From positions 1 to 64,000 of the forward strand of contig NZ_JACIJN010000009.1 in the NCBI RefSeq assembly GCF_014199415.1: a DNA stretch of 64,000 nucleotides. Reading direction: 5' to 3'. Below are positions 25,950 to 34,794 of the stretch, in pieces. The notes below the pieces were generated by a model, which worked only from the letters and a program-made list of their open reading frames with translations, was not told where the DNA came from and searched no databases. Positions within the stretch are counted from its first letter, which is position 1; each line of letters starts with the position of its first letter. A program made the translations under genes and the position numbers. The stretch comes from Sphingomonas endophytica (lineage in GTDB: Bacteria; Pseudomonadota; Alphaproteobacteria; Sphingomonadales; Sphingomonadaceae).

Positions 25950-27275
25950 TCACCGCCAGGCGGTGATCACGCCCTTCTCGTCCAGCGTGTAGAGCGTCTG
26001 ATTGGCGACGATCGGCGCCATCGAGAATTGATCGCCCGCCTGGATCGTCGTCTGCACGCTGCCGTCGGTCACCGAGGTGGCGACCAGGTCACCGCGCGAA
26101 TTGGTCAGCCACAATTTGTCGCCCGCCAGCACCGGCCCGAACCAATTATACGGATCGTTGCGCTTTTCCTCGTTCTTGAACGCGCGCAACTGGCTGATCC
26201 AGCGCAGCTTGCCGTTGGCGCGCGACAGGCAGACCAGCCGCGAATCATCGGTAACGAGGAAAATCCAGTCGCCCGCGATCCACGGGGTCGAGATACCGGC
26301 GAGATTCTGCTCCCAAGTGCGCTGCCCGGTCGCGATCTCCAGCGCGACCATCCGGCCGCCTTCGCCGATCGAATAGACGCGGCCGTCCTCGATCACCGGA
26401 TCGGCGTCGATATCCGCGAGGCTCGACACCGAGGTAGTGATCGAGGTGCGCGACAGCGCATCCTGCCACAACGTCCGGCCGTTCTCGTAACGATAGGCGT
26501 TCAGCTCGCCGCTCGAGAAGCCGGCGATGACGGTGCCCGAGCTGGCGGCCGGCGCGGCGACCCCGAACACGCCCTGCGTCTCGAGGCTCGCCGACTGCGT
26601 CCAGACGACCTTGCCGTCGCCCTGATCGAGCGCGAAGATCTGATTGTCCTGGCTCAGCACATAGACCTGGCCGTTGGCGACGGTCGGGGCGCCGCGCAGC
26701 GGCCCGCCCGGCTTGGCGCGCCACAGCACCGCGCCGTCGGCGGCGTTGACGGCGACGACATCGCCCAGCCCGTCGGTGGCGTACAGCTTGCCCTCGTCAT
26801 AGCTGACCCCACCGCCGAAGCGCGCGTTCTTGTTCTCGTCCGTGTCGGGCACGGCGCGGGTCCACAGCTTCGCGCCGGTGTCGGCGGTGAAGGCGTGGAG
26901 CGTCGCATCGACGTCGACGACGAACAGCTTGTTCTCGGCCACCACCGGCCCGGCCGCGAGCCGCGCGCGATTGGTGCCGCCGTTGATCTGGGCGGTCCAT
27001 GCCTTCGCCGGGGTCGCCGACGCCAGCAGGAGATTGCCCATCGACTTGGCGGCATTGCCGCCCGGCTGCGTCCATGCGTCGTTCGCGACGCCGACCGGCA
27101 GCGTGACGGGCACGCTTTCCAGCCCCTTGTCGACGGTCGCCTGATTTTCCGACATCAGGATCGGGACGCGCTGTCCCACGGTGGGAGTCTTCTTGGGCCC
27201 GCCCTTGAAGATGCCGCAGCCGCTGAGCCCCACCAGCGCGGCGAGCGCCAGGCCGGTCGCCACCCGTGTCGTCAT
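25950..27275 (-). CDS. bamB: Outer-membrane protein assembly factor BamB (YfgL), lipoprotein
   Basis: A 441-residue beta-propeller lipoprotein of the BAM complex, which folds outer-membrane proteins. The signal ends with LSGC (lipid on Cys20). The mature part has eight PQQ-like WD-type repeats with recurring AxDGxxLW/AxxG patterns and Trp residues. It overlaps the upstream TPR gene by four bases, the usual yfgM-bamB-der order seen in many proteobacteria. This gene neighbourhood supports the assignment. Confidence 0.92.
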   Translation of the reverse strand: MTTRVATGLALAALVGLSGCGIFKGGPKKTPTVGQRVPILMSENQATVDKGLESVPVTLPVGVANDAWTQPGGNAAKSMGNLLLASATPAKAWTAQINGGTNRARLAAGPVVAENKLFVVDVDATLHAFTADTGAKLWTRAVPDTDENKNARFGGGVSYDEGKLYATDGLGDVVAVNAADGAVLWRAKPGGPLRGAPTVANGQVYVLSQDNQIFALDQGDGKVVWTQSASLETQGVFGVAAPAASSGTVIAGFSSGELNAYRYENGRTLWQDALSRTSITTSVSSLADIDADPVIEDGRVYSIGEGGRMVALEIATGQRTWEQNLAGISTPWIAGDWIFLVTDDSRLVCLSRANGKLRWISQLRAFKNEEKRNDPYNWFGPVLAGDKLWLTNSRGDLVATSVTDGSVQTTIQAGDQFSMAPIVANQTLYTLDEKGVITAWR

Positions 27276-28021
27276 CGCGTCGTGTTACCTTCGTTCGTGG
27301 CCGGCGCAGCGGCACCGGCGGCCGTCGGCGACGCGGGCGTCGCCTTGTTATCCGATGCGCCATCCAATACGCCCGCCATCTGAACGGCGCGTTGACGCAA
27401 CGAGGCGGGCACCTGCGTGTCGGCGGCGATCCGCGCGAACACCTGCCCGGCCAGATCGCGCCGCCCCTGTTGCAGGTAAGCGGCGGCCATCAGCTCGCCC
27501 GCGCTGCCCAGCCACGGATTGCCCGCGACCGCCAGCGGCCGCATCCGCTCCGCCACCACCTCGGGCTTGAGCGTGTCGAACTCGGCGCTCGTCTGGCGGA
27601 TCAGCGCGAGATCGCGGAACGGCTGCGCCACCGACGCATCCTGCGCAACCGTCGCGAACTTGGCCGCGGCGCCCTTCAGGTCGTTCTTCTGGAGCAGCAC
27701 GTCGGCCTGCGTGAAGATCGCCAGCACACGATAGCCCTCGCGCTTCGACTGGGTCAGCGTCGCCAACGTGTCGCTCGCCGACTTGGTGTCGTTGGCGGCG
27801 AGCGCGTCATAGGCGGTCTGCAATTGCTCGCCCTCGCGCCCGGCCGCCTGTTCCTGACGATGCTGCCAGAACAGATACGCGCCGAACGCCGCCAGCGCGA
27901 CCACGACCGCGGCGATCAGCGCGACGCCATAACGGCGCCAGACGTGCAGCGCCTGATCGCGCCGCAGCTCGTCGTCGACCTCGCGCAGGAACGCTTCGTT
28001 ATTTTGCGGCGTCAGGGCCAC
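27272..28021 (-). CDS. YfgM-like tetratricopeptide membrane protein
   Basis: A 249-residue protein with one transmembrane segment at about residues 33-52 (VALIAAVVVALAAFGAYLFW) and a periplasmic TPR-like region after it. The short N-terminus (FLREVDDELRRDQ) matches YfgM/Anc-type proteins. YfgM associates with the Sec translocon and periplasmic chaperones in E. coli. The C-terminal end is Ala/Pro/Thr-rich. Its stop overlaps the bamB start by four bases. The role in this organism is inferred from family and neighbours. Confidence 0.82.
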   Translation of the reverse strand: MALTPQNNEAFLREVDDELRRDQALHVWRRYGVALIAAVVVALAAFGAYLFWQHRQEQAAGREGEQLQTAYDALAANDTKSASDTLATLTQSKREGYRVLAIFTQADVLLQKNDLKGAAAKFATVAQDASVAQPFRDLALIRQTSAEFDTLKPEVVAERMRPLAVAGNPWLGSAGELMAAAYLQQGRRDLAGQVFARIAADTQVPASLRQRAVQMAGVLDGASDNKATPASPTAAGAAAPATNEGNTTR

Positions 28022-28090
28022 CGAATACTCCGGGCTTCACGGAAAAACGCCCGGCGTGTAGCGGTTCGCCGGGATAAACGAAAGGGCCGC

Positions 28091-28969
28091 CTAGTCCTTG
28101 GGCGGATACAGCTGCTCCGGACCGGGAAAGGCGCGCGACCGGACTTCGGTGGCATAGCGCTCCGCCCGCTCGGCGACGAACGTCGCCATGTCGCCATAAC
28201 GCTTCACGAAGCGCGGCGTGCGTTCGAACAGCCCGAGCATGTCCTCAGCGACCAGCACCTGCCCGTCGCAGCTCGCCGACGCGCCGATACCGATCGTCGG
28301 GATGTCGATCGTGCGGGTGATCTCGACCGCGATCGGCTCGACCACGCCCTCGATCACCAGCGCGAACGCCCCCGCCTCGGCGATCGCGCGCGCATCGGCG
28401 ACGATCTTGCGCGCCTCGGCCGGGCTGCGCCCGCGCGCGCCATAGCCGCCCAGCGCGTTCACCGCCTGCGGGGTCAGCCCGATATGCCCGACGACCGGTA
28501 TGCCGCGCTCCGACAGAAACTGCACGGTCGGCGCCATCGCCACGCCACCCTCCAGCTTCACCGCCGCCGCGCCGGTCTGCTTCATCAACAGCGCCGCACT
28601 CTCGAACGCCTGCGCCGGCGACGCCTCGTAGCTGCCGAACGGCATGTCGATCACCACCGTCGCATGGTGGCTGCCGCGCACCACCGCCGCGCCATGCGCC
28701 GCCATCATCTCCAGCGTGACCGGCACCGTCGACGGAAGGCCGTAGATCACCTGCCCGAGGCTGTCGCCGACCAGCAGCATGTCGCAATGCGGGTCCATCA
28801 GCTGCGCCATCCGCACCGTGTAGGCGGTCAGCATGACGAGCGGCTCCCCCTTGCCCGCCGCGATCGCCGCCTTGCGCGCGCGGATCGCCGGCACGGTCAG
28901 CCGTTTCATCGGCGCGGACACCGGGGTCGCGCGGCTCGTGGCGGTGTCGATGGTGAAGGTCGTGGACAT
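28091..28969 (-). CDS. panB: 3-methyl-2-oxobutanoate hydroxymethyltransferase
   Basis: A 292-residue TIM-barrel enzyme that makes ketopantoate from alpha-ketoisovalerate and methylene-tetrahydrofolate in pantothenate/CoA synthesis. Family signatures include [45 protein letters not shown] and VKLEGG. Mg2+ ligands in the LLVGDSLG and IDMPFGSYE segments are intact. The first ~15 residues are variable. It sits downstream of a small membrane protein gene (23-base gap). panC and panD are not nearby, but coaX occurs elsewhere in the window. Confidence 0.95.
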   Translation of the reverse strand: MSTTFTIDTATSRATPVSAPMKRLTVPAIRARKAAIAAGKGEPLVMLTAYTVRMAQLMDPHCDMLLVGDSLGQVIYGLPSTVPVTLEMMAAHGAAVVRGSHHATVVIDMPFGSYEASPAQAFESAALLMKQTGAAAVKLEGGVAMAPTVQFLSERGIPVVGHIGLTPQAVNALGGYGARGRSPAEARKIVADARAIAEAGAFALVIEGVVEPIAVEITRTIDIPTIGIGASASCDGQVLVAEDMLGLFERTPRFVKRYGDMATFVAERAERYATEVRSRAFPGPEQLYPPKD

Positions 28970-28992
28970 CGCGCCCTGCTACGCCACGCGCG

Positions 28993-29430
28993 TCAATCGA
29001 TCCAGCCACGTCGGCGCGCGACATGCGCCAGTTGCAACGCCAGCGCGCCGATCGCCATGATGAGCAGCGGGAAGTAGAGCGTGTACGGCCCCTTCACCGC
29101 AAGGATGTCGGTCATGGCGAACATCCAGCCGAACTGGATCAGCACCGCGACCAGCGACACCGTCAGCAACGCGACCGCGTGGCGCGACCGGACCAGCAAC
29201 GCCATCGCGCCGGCCAGCATCGTGCCGGTCGCGATCGCATAATCGGCGCGATACCAGAGCGGCAGACTCGCGAACAGGGCGCGATCGTAATCGCTCGCCG
29301 CGCCCATCGCCTCCGCCCCGTGGCGCAACTGGCTGATGCAGGCCGAAACCCCCATCGCGCCCCACAGCACCAGCACCCATGCCGCGAGGCGAAACCACCG
29401 CGGCGCGCTTTTCCTGTCCCCGCCGATCAT
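28993..29430 (-). CDS. Four-helix integral membrane protein, unknown function
   Basis: A 145-residue protein with four hydrophobic segments (about 15-32, 65-82, 86-106 and 115-137). The second and third are separated by a short Arg/His-containing loop. It has an Asp/Lys pair at the third helix end and a basic C-terminus (RRRGWID). I recognise no family. It lies between a Crp/Fnr-type regulator and panB on the same strand with very short gaps, so the three genes may share a transcript. Confidence 0.6.
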   Translation of the reverse strand: MIGGDRKSAPRWFRLAAWVLVLWGAMGVSACISQLRHGAEAMGAASDYDRALFASLPLWYRADYAIATGTMLAGAMALLVRSRHAVALLTVSLVAVLIQFGWMFAMTDILAVKGPYTLYFPLLIMAIGALALQLAHVARRRGWID

Positions 29431-29433
29431 CGC

Positions 29434-30174
29434 TCAGCGCATAGCAACCCGCGACGTCGACGGCGACGGATAATCCGCCATATGCGCCAGCTCGCCGGGC
29501 AGCAGCAGCGTCACGACACGGCCAGCCAGTTCGATCAACTGCTGCTGGCGCATCATCTGGAGCGTGCGGTTCACGTGCACGCTGGTCAGTCCGAGCGTGT
29601 CGGCGAGCATCTCCTGTGTCAGCGGCATACGGAATTGCGTGTCGGTCGCGAGCCCGACGCCACGAAGCCGGTCGCGCAATTCCAGCAGCAGATGCGCGAA
29701 TCGTTCGATCGCGACCTGTCGCCCCAGCCGCGCCGTGGCGTCGAGCAGATGGTGGAAGGTCGCCATCGTGTGCCGCTGCAGCACCGCGTCGAGCAGCGCG
29801 GCATCGGGCACCCATGGCCCGTCGAGGTCGATCAGCGTCACCGGCGTCAGCGCCACGATCGTCGCGGGATAGCTGGCCTCGCGCTCGAACGGCAGCGGAT
29901 CGCCGGGCAGCAGCACATGTTCGATCTGTCGCCGCCCGTCCGCGAAATGCCGCACCAGCGCCGCCCAACCGGCGCGCAGCATCCAGATGCCGCTCACCGG
30001 CTCGCCCTCATGTGCGATCTCGCGGCGCGACCGGACCAGCTTCGGCGAGAAGCGCCGGCTGTGCAGCCCAATCGTCGCGGTCAGTCCCGGCGCGAGCTGG
30101 TCGAGCCGCCGGTGCACGGGATCGCTGCGGTCGATGGTGAGGCGCGGCGGCGACGGGCCGGGCGGCGCGCTCAC
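29434..30174 (-). CDS. Crp/Fnr-family transcription regulator
   Basis: With the GTG at 30174 as start, the protein has 246 residues: an N-terminal cyclic-nucleotide-binding-like domain (about 20-140) and a C-terminal winged helix with the recognition unit LTQEMLADTLGLTSVHVNRTL. No Cys cluster of the FNR oxygen sensor is visible. The ORF is open to 30318, but the added residues are Arg/Gly/Ser-rich and unlike the family, so I chose the GTG, although no clear ribosome site supports it. Similar regulators in sphingomonads respond to stress or nutrient signals; the ligand is unknown. Confidence 0.75.
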   Translation of the reverse strand: MSAPPGPSPPRLTIDRSDPVHRRLDQLAPGLTATIGLHSRRFSPKLVRSRREIAHEGEPVSGIWMLRAGWAALVRHFADGRRQIEHVLLPGDPLPFEREASYPATIVALTPVTLIDLDGPWVPDAALLDAVLQRHTMATFHHLLDATARLGRQVAIERFAHLLLELRDRLRGVGLATDTQFRMPLTQEMLADTLGLTSVHVNRTLQMMRQQQLIELAGRVVTLLLPGELAHMADYPSPSTSRVAMR

Positions 30175-30357
30175 GGCGGTGGTGGCGCGTGATCCGCGCG
30201 ACGGGCAAGAACGGGTTCCGCGGCTGCCACCATCTGACCTCTCCGCGCCGCGAGCACGGGACCGGTCCGACAGGCCCGGAGTCGCGCCGAACGGGGCAGC
30301 GCGCATCGTACCAGCCACCGCGCCGCGGAGGAACGGAAATCATTGAATTGTAATGAT

Positions 30358-30434
30358 TGGTCGGGGCGACAGGATTCGAACCTGCGACCCCCACACCCCC
30401 AGTGTGATGCGCTACCAGGCTGCGCTACGCCCCG
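30358..30434 (-). tRNA. tRNA-Pro (GGG anticodon)
   Basis: On the minus strand the acceptor stem pairs CGGGGCG (30434-30428) with CGCCCCG (30368-30362), followed by A and an encoded CCA (30360-30358). The anticodon arm CACACTGGGGGTGTG carries GGG in the loop, and the T arm holds GGTTCGAATCC. The D arm is TAGCGCAGCCTGGTAGCGCA. No integrase lies near it. Confidence 0.95.
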
Positions 30435-30601
30435 ACCGAGGGGGCGCCTCTACGCCTGGTCGCGGCGCGATGCAAGCGCATTGGAACGCCGCGACGGGGC
30501 AGCCGGGTCGGGCGCATGTTGCGCGCGACGCGCCGCGATGATAGCGGCAGCGACTTCGCGCGGCCGTCTCCCGGCCGCCCAACGGTCATGCACGGAAACC
30601 G

Positions 30602-30940
30602 ATGCTTATCTCTCCCGCTTATGCGCAGACCGCCAGCGGCGCCGCCCAGGGCGGCGGCCTCGCCGGCTTCATCAGCCTTGCGCCGCTGCTTCTCGTCTTC
30701 GTCGTCTTCTACTTTCTGATGATCCGCCCGCAGCAGCGCCGCATGAAGGCGCTCCAGACCGCAGTCGCCGACGTGAAGAAAGGCGATTCGGTCGTCACCG
30801 CCGGCGGGCTGATCGGCAAGGTCACCCGCGTCGAGGACAGCGCGGTCGAGGTCGAGATCGCGCCCAACACCCGCGTGCGCGTCGTCAAGGCGACGCTCGC
30901 CGAGGTGACGCCGCTCGGCGGCAAGCCGGCGAACGACTGA
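30602..30940 (+). CDS. yajC: Sec translocon accessory protein YajC
   Basis: A 112-residue inner-membrane protein with one transmembrane segment (about 24-44, ISLAPLLLVFVVFYFLMIRP) and the family signature MIRPQQRRMK directly after it. The cytosolic part (GDSVVTAGGLIGKVT) matches YajC. It forms a complex with SecDF that aids protein export. The ATG is one base into the secD operon unit: secD starts two bases after its stop. Upstream is a gap of about 165 bases after tRNA-Pro, which should hold the promoter. Confidence 0.95.
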   Translation: MLISPAYAQTASGAAQGGGLAGFISLAPLLLVFVVFYFLMIRPQQRRMKALQTAVADVKKGDSVVTAGGLIGKVTRVEDSAVEVEIAPNTRVRVVKATLAEVTPLGGKPAND

Positions 30941-30941
30941 C

Positions 30942-32543
30942 ATGCTGGACTTTCCCCGCTGGAAGGTCGCCGGCATCTGGCTGCTGCTCGCGGCGTTGGT
31001 GTCGCTGTCGATCCCGACGTTCATCCCCGAAAGCGTGACGCAATCGTGGGGGATCAATCTTCCGCGCGTCAACAAGGGGCTGGATCTGGCCGGCGGCAGC
31101 TATCTGCTGCTCGAGGCCGACACCAACGACGTCGCCGCGACTCGCGTCGAGGCGATGCGCGAGCAGGTGCAGACCGAGATGCGCCGCCAGAACCCGCGCA
31201 TCGAGATCGGCGAGATTTCCAGCCGCGGCGGACAACTGTCGTTCCTGCTGCGCGACCCGACGCAGGTCGATGCCGCGCGTGAGCGGCTGCTCCAGATCAC
31301 CGGCACCGGCGCCGGGATGACCGGGCAGCGCCAGTGGGACATCCAGGTCGTCGACACCAGCCGCTTCGTCCTGACGCCGACCGCCGAAGGGCTGAAGCAG
31401 GCGGTCGAGACCGCGATGGGCGACGCGACCGAGGTCGTGCGGCGCCGTATCGACGAAATGGGCACGCGCGAGCCGACGATCATCCGGCAGGGCAGCAACC
31501 GCATCGTCGTGCAGGTGCCGGGGCTTCAGGACCCGCAGGCGCTCAAGGACCTGCTCGGCAAGACCGCCAAGCTCGAATTCAAGCTGGTCGACGTCAACGC
31601 CGATCCGCAGGCGCTCGCCAAGGGTCAGGCGCCGGCCGGCGACCAGATCCTGCCCTACCCCAACAATCCGTCGGGCATCCCGCTGATCGCGGTGAAGCGG
31701 CAGGCGATCATCACCGGCGACATGCTGAGCGACGCGCGGCAGGAGTTCGAGCCGCAGACCAACGCGCCGCAGGTGTCGATGACCTTCGACAGCCAGGGCG
31801 GTCGCCGCTTCGCGCGCACCACGCAGGAGAATGTCGGCAAGCCGTTCGCGATCATCGTCGACAACAGCGTGATCTCGGCTCCGAACATCAACGAGCCGAT
31901 CATCGGCGGCCGCGCCGCGATCAACGGCGGGTTCACGGTCGAGAGCGCCAACCAGCTCGCGATCGCGCTGCGCTCGGGCAAGCTGCCGGTCGACCTGAAG
32001 ATCGTCGAGGAATCGACGGTCGGACCGGACCTCGGTGCCGATTCGATCCGCGCCGGCATCCTAGCGTCAGCGGTCGCGGTCGCGCTGGTCGTGGCGTTCA
32101 TGCTGGTCACCTACGGCCGGTTCGGCGTCTATGCGAACCTCGCGGTCGTCATCAACGTGTTCGTCATCCTCGGCGTGATGGCGTTGCTCAAGGGCACGCT
32201 GACGCTGCCGGGGATCGCCGGCTTCGTGCTGACGATCGGCACCGCGGTCGACGCCAACGTGCTCATCAATGAGCGGATTCGCGAAGAGCGCCATCGTGGG
32301 CGCAACGTGGTGCAGGCGGTCGAGCTGGGCTATAAGGAAGCCAGCCGCACGATCTTCGAGGCCAACGTCACGCATGCGATCTCGGGCGTCATCATGTTCG
32401 TGCTCGGCTCCGGCCCGGTGAAGGGGTTCGCGGTCGTGCTGCTGATCGGCATCGCCACCAGCGTGTTCACCGCCGTCACCTTCACGCGGATGCTGGTCGC
32501 GGGCTGGCTGCGCCGCGCCAAGCCGAAGACGATCAACATATGA
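30942..32543 (+). CDS. secD: Protein translocase subunit SecD
   Basis: A 533-residue RND-type inner-membrane protein with one N-terminal helix (about 9-27), a large periplasmic P1 domain and five C-terminal helices. Signatures include GLDLAGGSYLLLE, TVGPDLGADSIRAG (before helix 2), and GFVLTIGTAVDANVLINERIREE, which carries the proton-pathway Asp. SecD with SecF uses the proton gradient to pull preproteins out of SecYEG. It starts one base after yajC and is followed by secF after 61 bases. Confidence 0.97.
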   Translation: MLDFPRWKVAGIWLLLAALVSLSIPTFIPESVTQSWGINLPRVNKGLDLAGGSYLLLEADTNDVAATRVEAMREQVQTEMRRQNPRIEIGEISSRGGQLSFLLRDPTQVDAARERLLQITGTGAGMTGQRQWDIQVVDTSRFVLTPTAEGLKQAVETAMGDATEVVRRRIDEMGTREPTIIRQGSNRIVVQVPGLQDPQALKDLLGKTAKLEFKLVDVNADPQALAKGQAPAGDQILPYPNNPSGIPLIAVKRQAIITGDMLSDARQEFEPQTNAPQVSMTFDSQGGRRFARTTQENVGKPFAIIVDNSVISAPNINEPIIGGRAAINGGFTVESANQLAIALRSGKLPVDLKIVEESTVGPDLGADSIRAGILASAVAVALVVAFMLVTYGRFGVYANLAVVINVFVILGVMALLKGTLTLPGIAGFVLTIGTAVDANVLINERIREERHRGRNVVQAVELGYKEASRTIFEANVTHAISGVIMFVLGSGPVKGFAVVLLIGIATSVFTAVTFTRMLVAGWLRRAKPKTINI

Positions 32544-32604
32544 TCGTGCCGACCCTTCTCTCCCCTAACCGGACCCTGGCCGCGGCCGGGGCGGCGAGGA
32601 CGTC

Positions 32605-33579
32605 ATGAAACTGCTCAAGCTCGTCCCCGACGACACCAATATCGATTTCGTCCGCCTGCGCGGACTCGCGTTCGGCCTGACGCTGCTGCTCAGCGTGCTC
32701 GCCGTCGGGATCACCTTCTACAAGGGGCTGAATCTCGGCGTCGACTTCGAAGGCGGCCTGATGATCGAGGAACGGTTCGCACAGACGCCCGACCTCAATC
32801 GCGTCCGCAGCGTCGTCGATGCGCAAGGTGTCGGCGAGGCTGCGCTCCAGCAGTTCGGCGACCCGCGCACCGTCACGATCCGCCTCCCCGTCCAGCAGGG
32901 CGGAGACGAGGGCGCGACCAACCGCGCGGTTCGCAAGGTCGAAAGCGCCTTGTTGAAGGCCTTCCCGGGCGCCGAGTTCCGCCGCTACTCGACCGTGTCG
33001 GGCAAGGTGTCGGGCGAGCTGATCCGCCACGGCGTGCTCGCGGTGGTGCTCGCGATCCTCGGCATCGGGCTGTTCGCGATCTTCCGCTTCGAATGGCAGT
33101 TCGGCGTGTCGACGATCGTCGCGATCGTCCATGACCTGTTGATGACGCTCGGCTTCTTCGCGCTGACGCAGTTCGAGTTCGACCTCAACATCGTCGCGGC
33201 GGTGCTGACGATCATCGGCTATTCGATCAACGACAAGATCGTCATCGACGACCGGATCCGCGAGAACATGCGCCGCTATCGCAAGATGGAGATGCGGGAG
33301 ATCATCAACCTGTCCGTCAACGAGACCCTTCCCCGGACGGTCATGACCTCGGTGACGATCCTGCTCGCGCTTGCCGCCTTGCTCTTCCTTGGCGGCCACG
33401 TGCTCCGCGGCTTCACCGCCGCGATGACGCTCGGCATCATCGTCGGGACCTATTCGTCGATCTACGTCTCGTCCTCGCTGCTCATCACGCTCGGACTGCG
33501 CGCCGAGCCGGAGAACGAGAAGCCGGTGCGCGGCAACAGCGTCGCCGACAATGCGGAGCGCGTCGGGCCGCGCGCCTGA
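32605..33579 (+). CDS. secF: Protein translocase subunit SecF
   Basis: A 324-residue protein with one N-terminal and five C-terminal helices. Signatures include LNLGVDFEGGLMIE near the front and TIIGYSINDKIVIDDRIREN, the SecF counterpart of the SecD proton site, plus ETLPRTVMTSVTILLALAAL. It completes the SecDF exporter motor. It has a GAGG-type ribosome site and follows secD by 61 bases. The next gene starts 23 bases downstream, so the operon continues. Confidence 0.97.
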   Translation: MKLLKLVPDDTNIDFVRLRGLAFGLTLLLSVLAVGITFYKGLNLGVDFEGGLMIEERFAQTPDLNRVRSVVDAQGVGEAALQQFGDPRTVTIRLPVQQGGDEGATNRAVRKVESALLKAFPGAEFRRYSTVSGKVSGELIRHGVLAVVLAILGIGLFAIFRFEWQFGVSTIVAIVHDLLMTLGFFALTQFEFDLNIVAAVLTIIGYSINDKIVIDDRIRENMRRYRKMEMREIINLSVNETLPRTVMTSVTILLALAALLFLGGHVLRGFTAAMTLGIIVGTYSSIYVSSSLLITLGLRAEPENEKPVRGNSVADNAERVGPRA

Positions 33580-33601
33580 CCCGCGCCGGGGAGCACGCAC
33601 G

Positions 33602-33988
33602 ATGAGAATGGACCGCGAGCGTGACGCCGCCGGCCCGTTGGTCCGCGGCTTCGGCCCGGCCGGCTTCAAGGTCGATGCGCCGGACGGAACGATGGGCGTC
33701 TATCCGGCGCTGCTGCTGACCGCGACTCGCGCCGACGGCTGGACCCCGCCGCCATTCGATGCGCTCGACGAGGCGGCGCTCGCGCCGTTGCTGGGCGAGG
33801 CGATCGAGTTCGTGCTGCTCGGCACCGGCGCCGATCTGCGTCGCCCACCGCGCGCGCTGGTCGCGGCGCTGGAGAAGCGCGGCATCGGCGTCGAGGCGAT
33901 GGACAGCCGTGCCGCCGCACGCGCCTGGGGAGTGCTGCGCGCCGAGGAACGCCGCATCGCCGCCGCGCTCTATCCGCTGGAGGGCTGA
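33602..33988 (+). CDS. Mth938/NDUFAF3-like (DUF498) domain protein
   Basis: A 128-residue protein of the Mth938-like fold. The tail end of family motifs is visible: VRGFGPAGFKVDA near the front and VLLGTGADLRRPPRALVAALEKRGIGVEAMDSRAAARAW in the middle. In mitochondria the relative NDUFAF3 helps complex I assembly; bacterial members commonly follow secF. In this window complex I genes lie just beyond, on the other strand. An ATG at 33602 preceded by GGGGAG suits the family; a longer reading from 33551 overlaps secF. Confidence 0.8.
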   Translation: MRMDRERDAAGPLVRGFGPAGFKVDAPDGTMGVYPALLLTATRADGWTPPPFDALDEAALAPLLGEAIEFVLLGTGADLRRPPRALVAALEKRGIGVEAMDSRAAARAWGVLRAEERRIAAALYPLEG

Positions 33989-33995
33989 GCGGCGC

Positions 33996-34010
33996 GGCGG
34001 GTATCCCGCC
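33996..34010. terminator. Small hairpin between convergent operons
   Basis: GGCGGG (33996-34001) and CCCGCC (34005-34010) pair around a TAT loop, midway between the stops of the secDF operon and of the nuo-DUF983 transcript. It may end both, but the stem is short and lacks a T run. Confidence 0.35.
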
Positions 34011-34029
34011 ATTGCGGCCGTGAGCGCGC

Positions 34030-34443
34030 TCAGTCTTCCTTGACCAAGCGCCCTTCGCGCGCCTTGAAGTAAAATTGGCTCGCCACCAGCCAGCCCTTGA
34101 TCGGCCGCAGCGGCAGCACGGTGCTGACCAGCAACACCGGCAGGCTGACCAGCACATGCATCCACCACGGCGGGTCGGCGAGGATCTGGAACATCAGCGT
34201 GAAGATCACGCCGGGCAGGCACGCGAACAATTGCACGAACACCGCCGGCCCGTCCGCCGGGTCGGCATAGCCATAATCAAGTCCGCACACCGGGCACCGT
34301 TCGCGGATCGTCAGAAAGCCACGGAACAGCGCGCCCTTGCCGCAGCGCGGGCAACAGCCGCGCACCCCGGTGGCGAGCGGCGACAGTCGCGGCCACGCAT
34401 GGCCGGCGTCGTCGACGAGGCGCGGATCATTGGCGTCGGTCAT
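34030..34443 (-). CDS. DUF983 membrane protein
   Basis: A 137-residue inner-membrane protein with a zinc-ribbon-like front (CCPRCGKGALFRGFLTI...CPVCGLDYG) and two hydrophobic helices (about 65-85 and 92-112). These are the DUF983 features. Three ATGs run in tandem; the third (34443) has AGGGG six bases upstream and gives MTDAND, so I chose it. It is the last gene of the long nuo transcript. Some DUF983 members occur with cytochrome oxidase genes, but no function is proven. Confidence 0.85.
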   Translation of the reverse strand: MTDANDPRLVDDAGHAWPRLSPLATGVRGCCPRCGKGALFRGFLTIRERCPVCGLDYGYADPADGPAVFVQLFACLPGVIFTLMFQILADPPWWMHVLVSLPVLLVSTVLPLRPIKGWLVASQFYFKAREGRLVKED

Positions 34444-34487
34444 CATCATCCCCTGCGCCGCCCCGCGACGCGCCGCCACAACCCGCG

Positions 34488-34766
34488 TCAGTCGACCGCG
34501 TTGACCACGTCCATGACGTCGAGCGACTGCGCCGTGATCCAGCCGAACTCATAATTGGCGACGAACAGCGCGAACAGCGCCGTCGCGACGATCGTCGTCC
34601 GCACGATGACCCGTTTCAGCGAGAATTCGTGCGGCGCGCTTTCGGCGGAGCCGGGCATGTGCGCCTCCCCCGCCTCGGCGGAGGTGCGCACCCCGAACGG
34701 CAGCACCAGAAACACCGAAAACGCCCAGAAGAGGACGTAGATCGCCAACAGTGATGTCCAGCGCAC
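34488..34766 (-). CDS. DUF1467 membrane protein
   Basis: A 92-residue protein with two transmembrane segments (about 5-25 and 54-76). The family pattern WTSLLAIYVLFWAFSVFLVLPFGVRT is followed by an acidic/Ser loop and a second helix ending in NYEFGWIT. DUF1467 is a small alphaproteobacterial inner-membrane family with no known role, often next to the RNase J gene or complex I genes, as here. It lies 28 bases after rnj on the same strand. Confidence 0.88.
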   Translation of the reverse strand: MRWTSLLAIYVLFWAFSVFLVLPFGVRTSAEAGEAHMPGSAESAPHEFSLKRVIVRTTIVATALFALFVANYEFGWITAQSLDVMDVVNAVD

Positions 34767-34794
34767 CTCGCGTCCTCCTGCCAGGCGTTCCGGA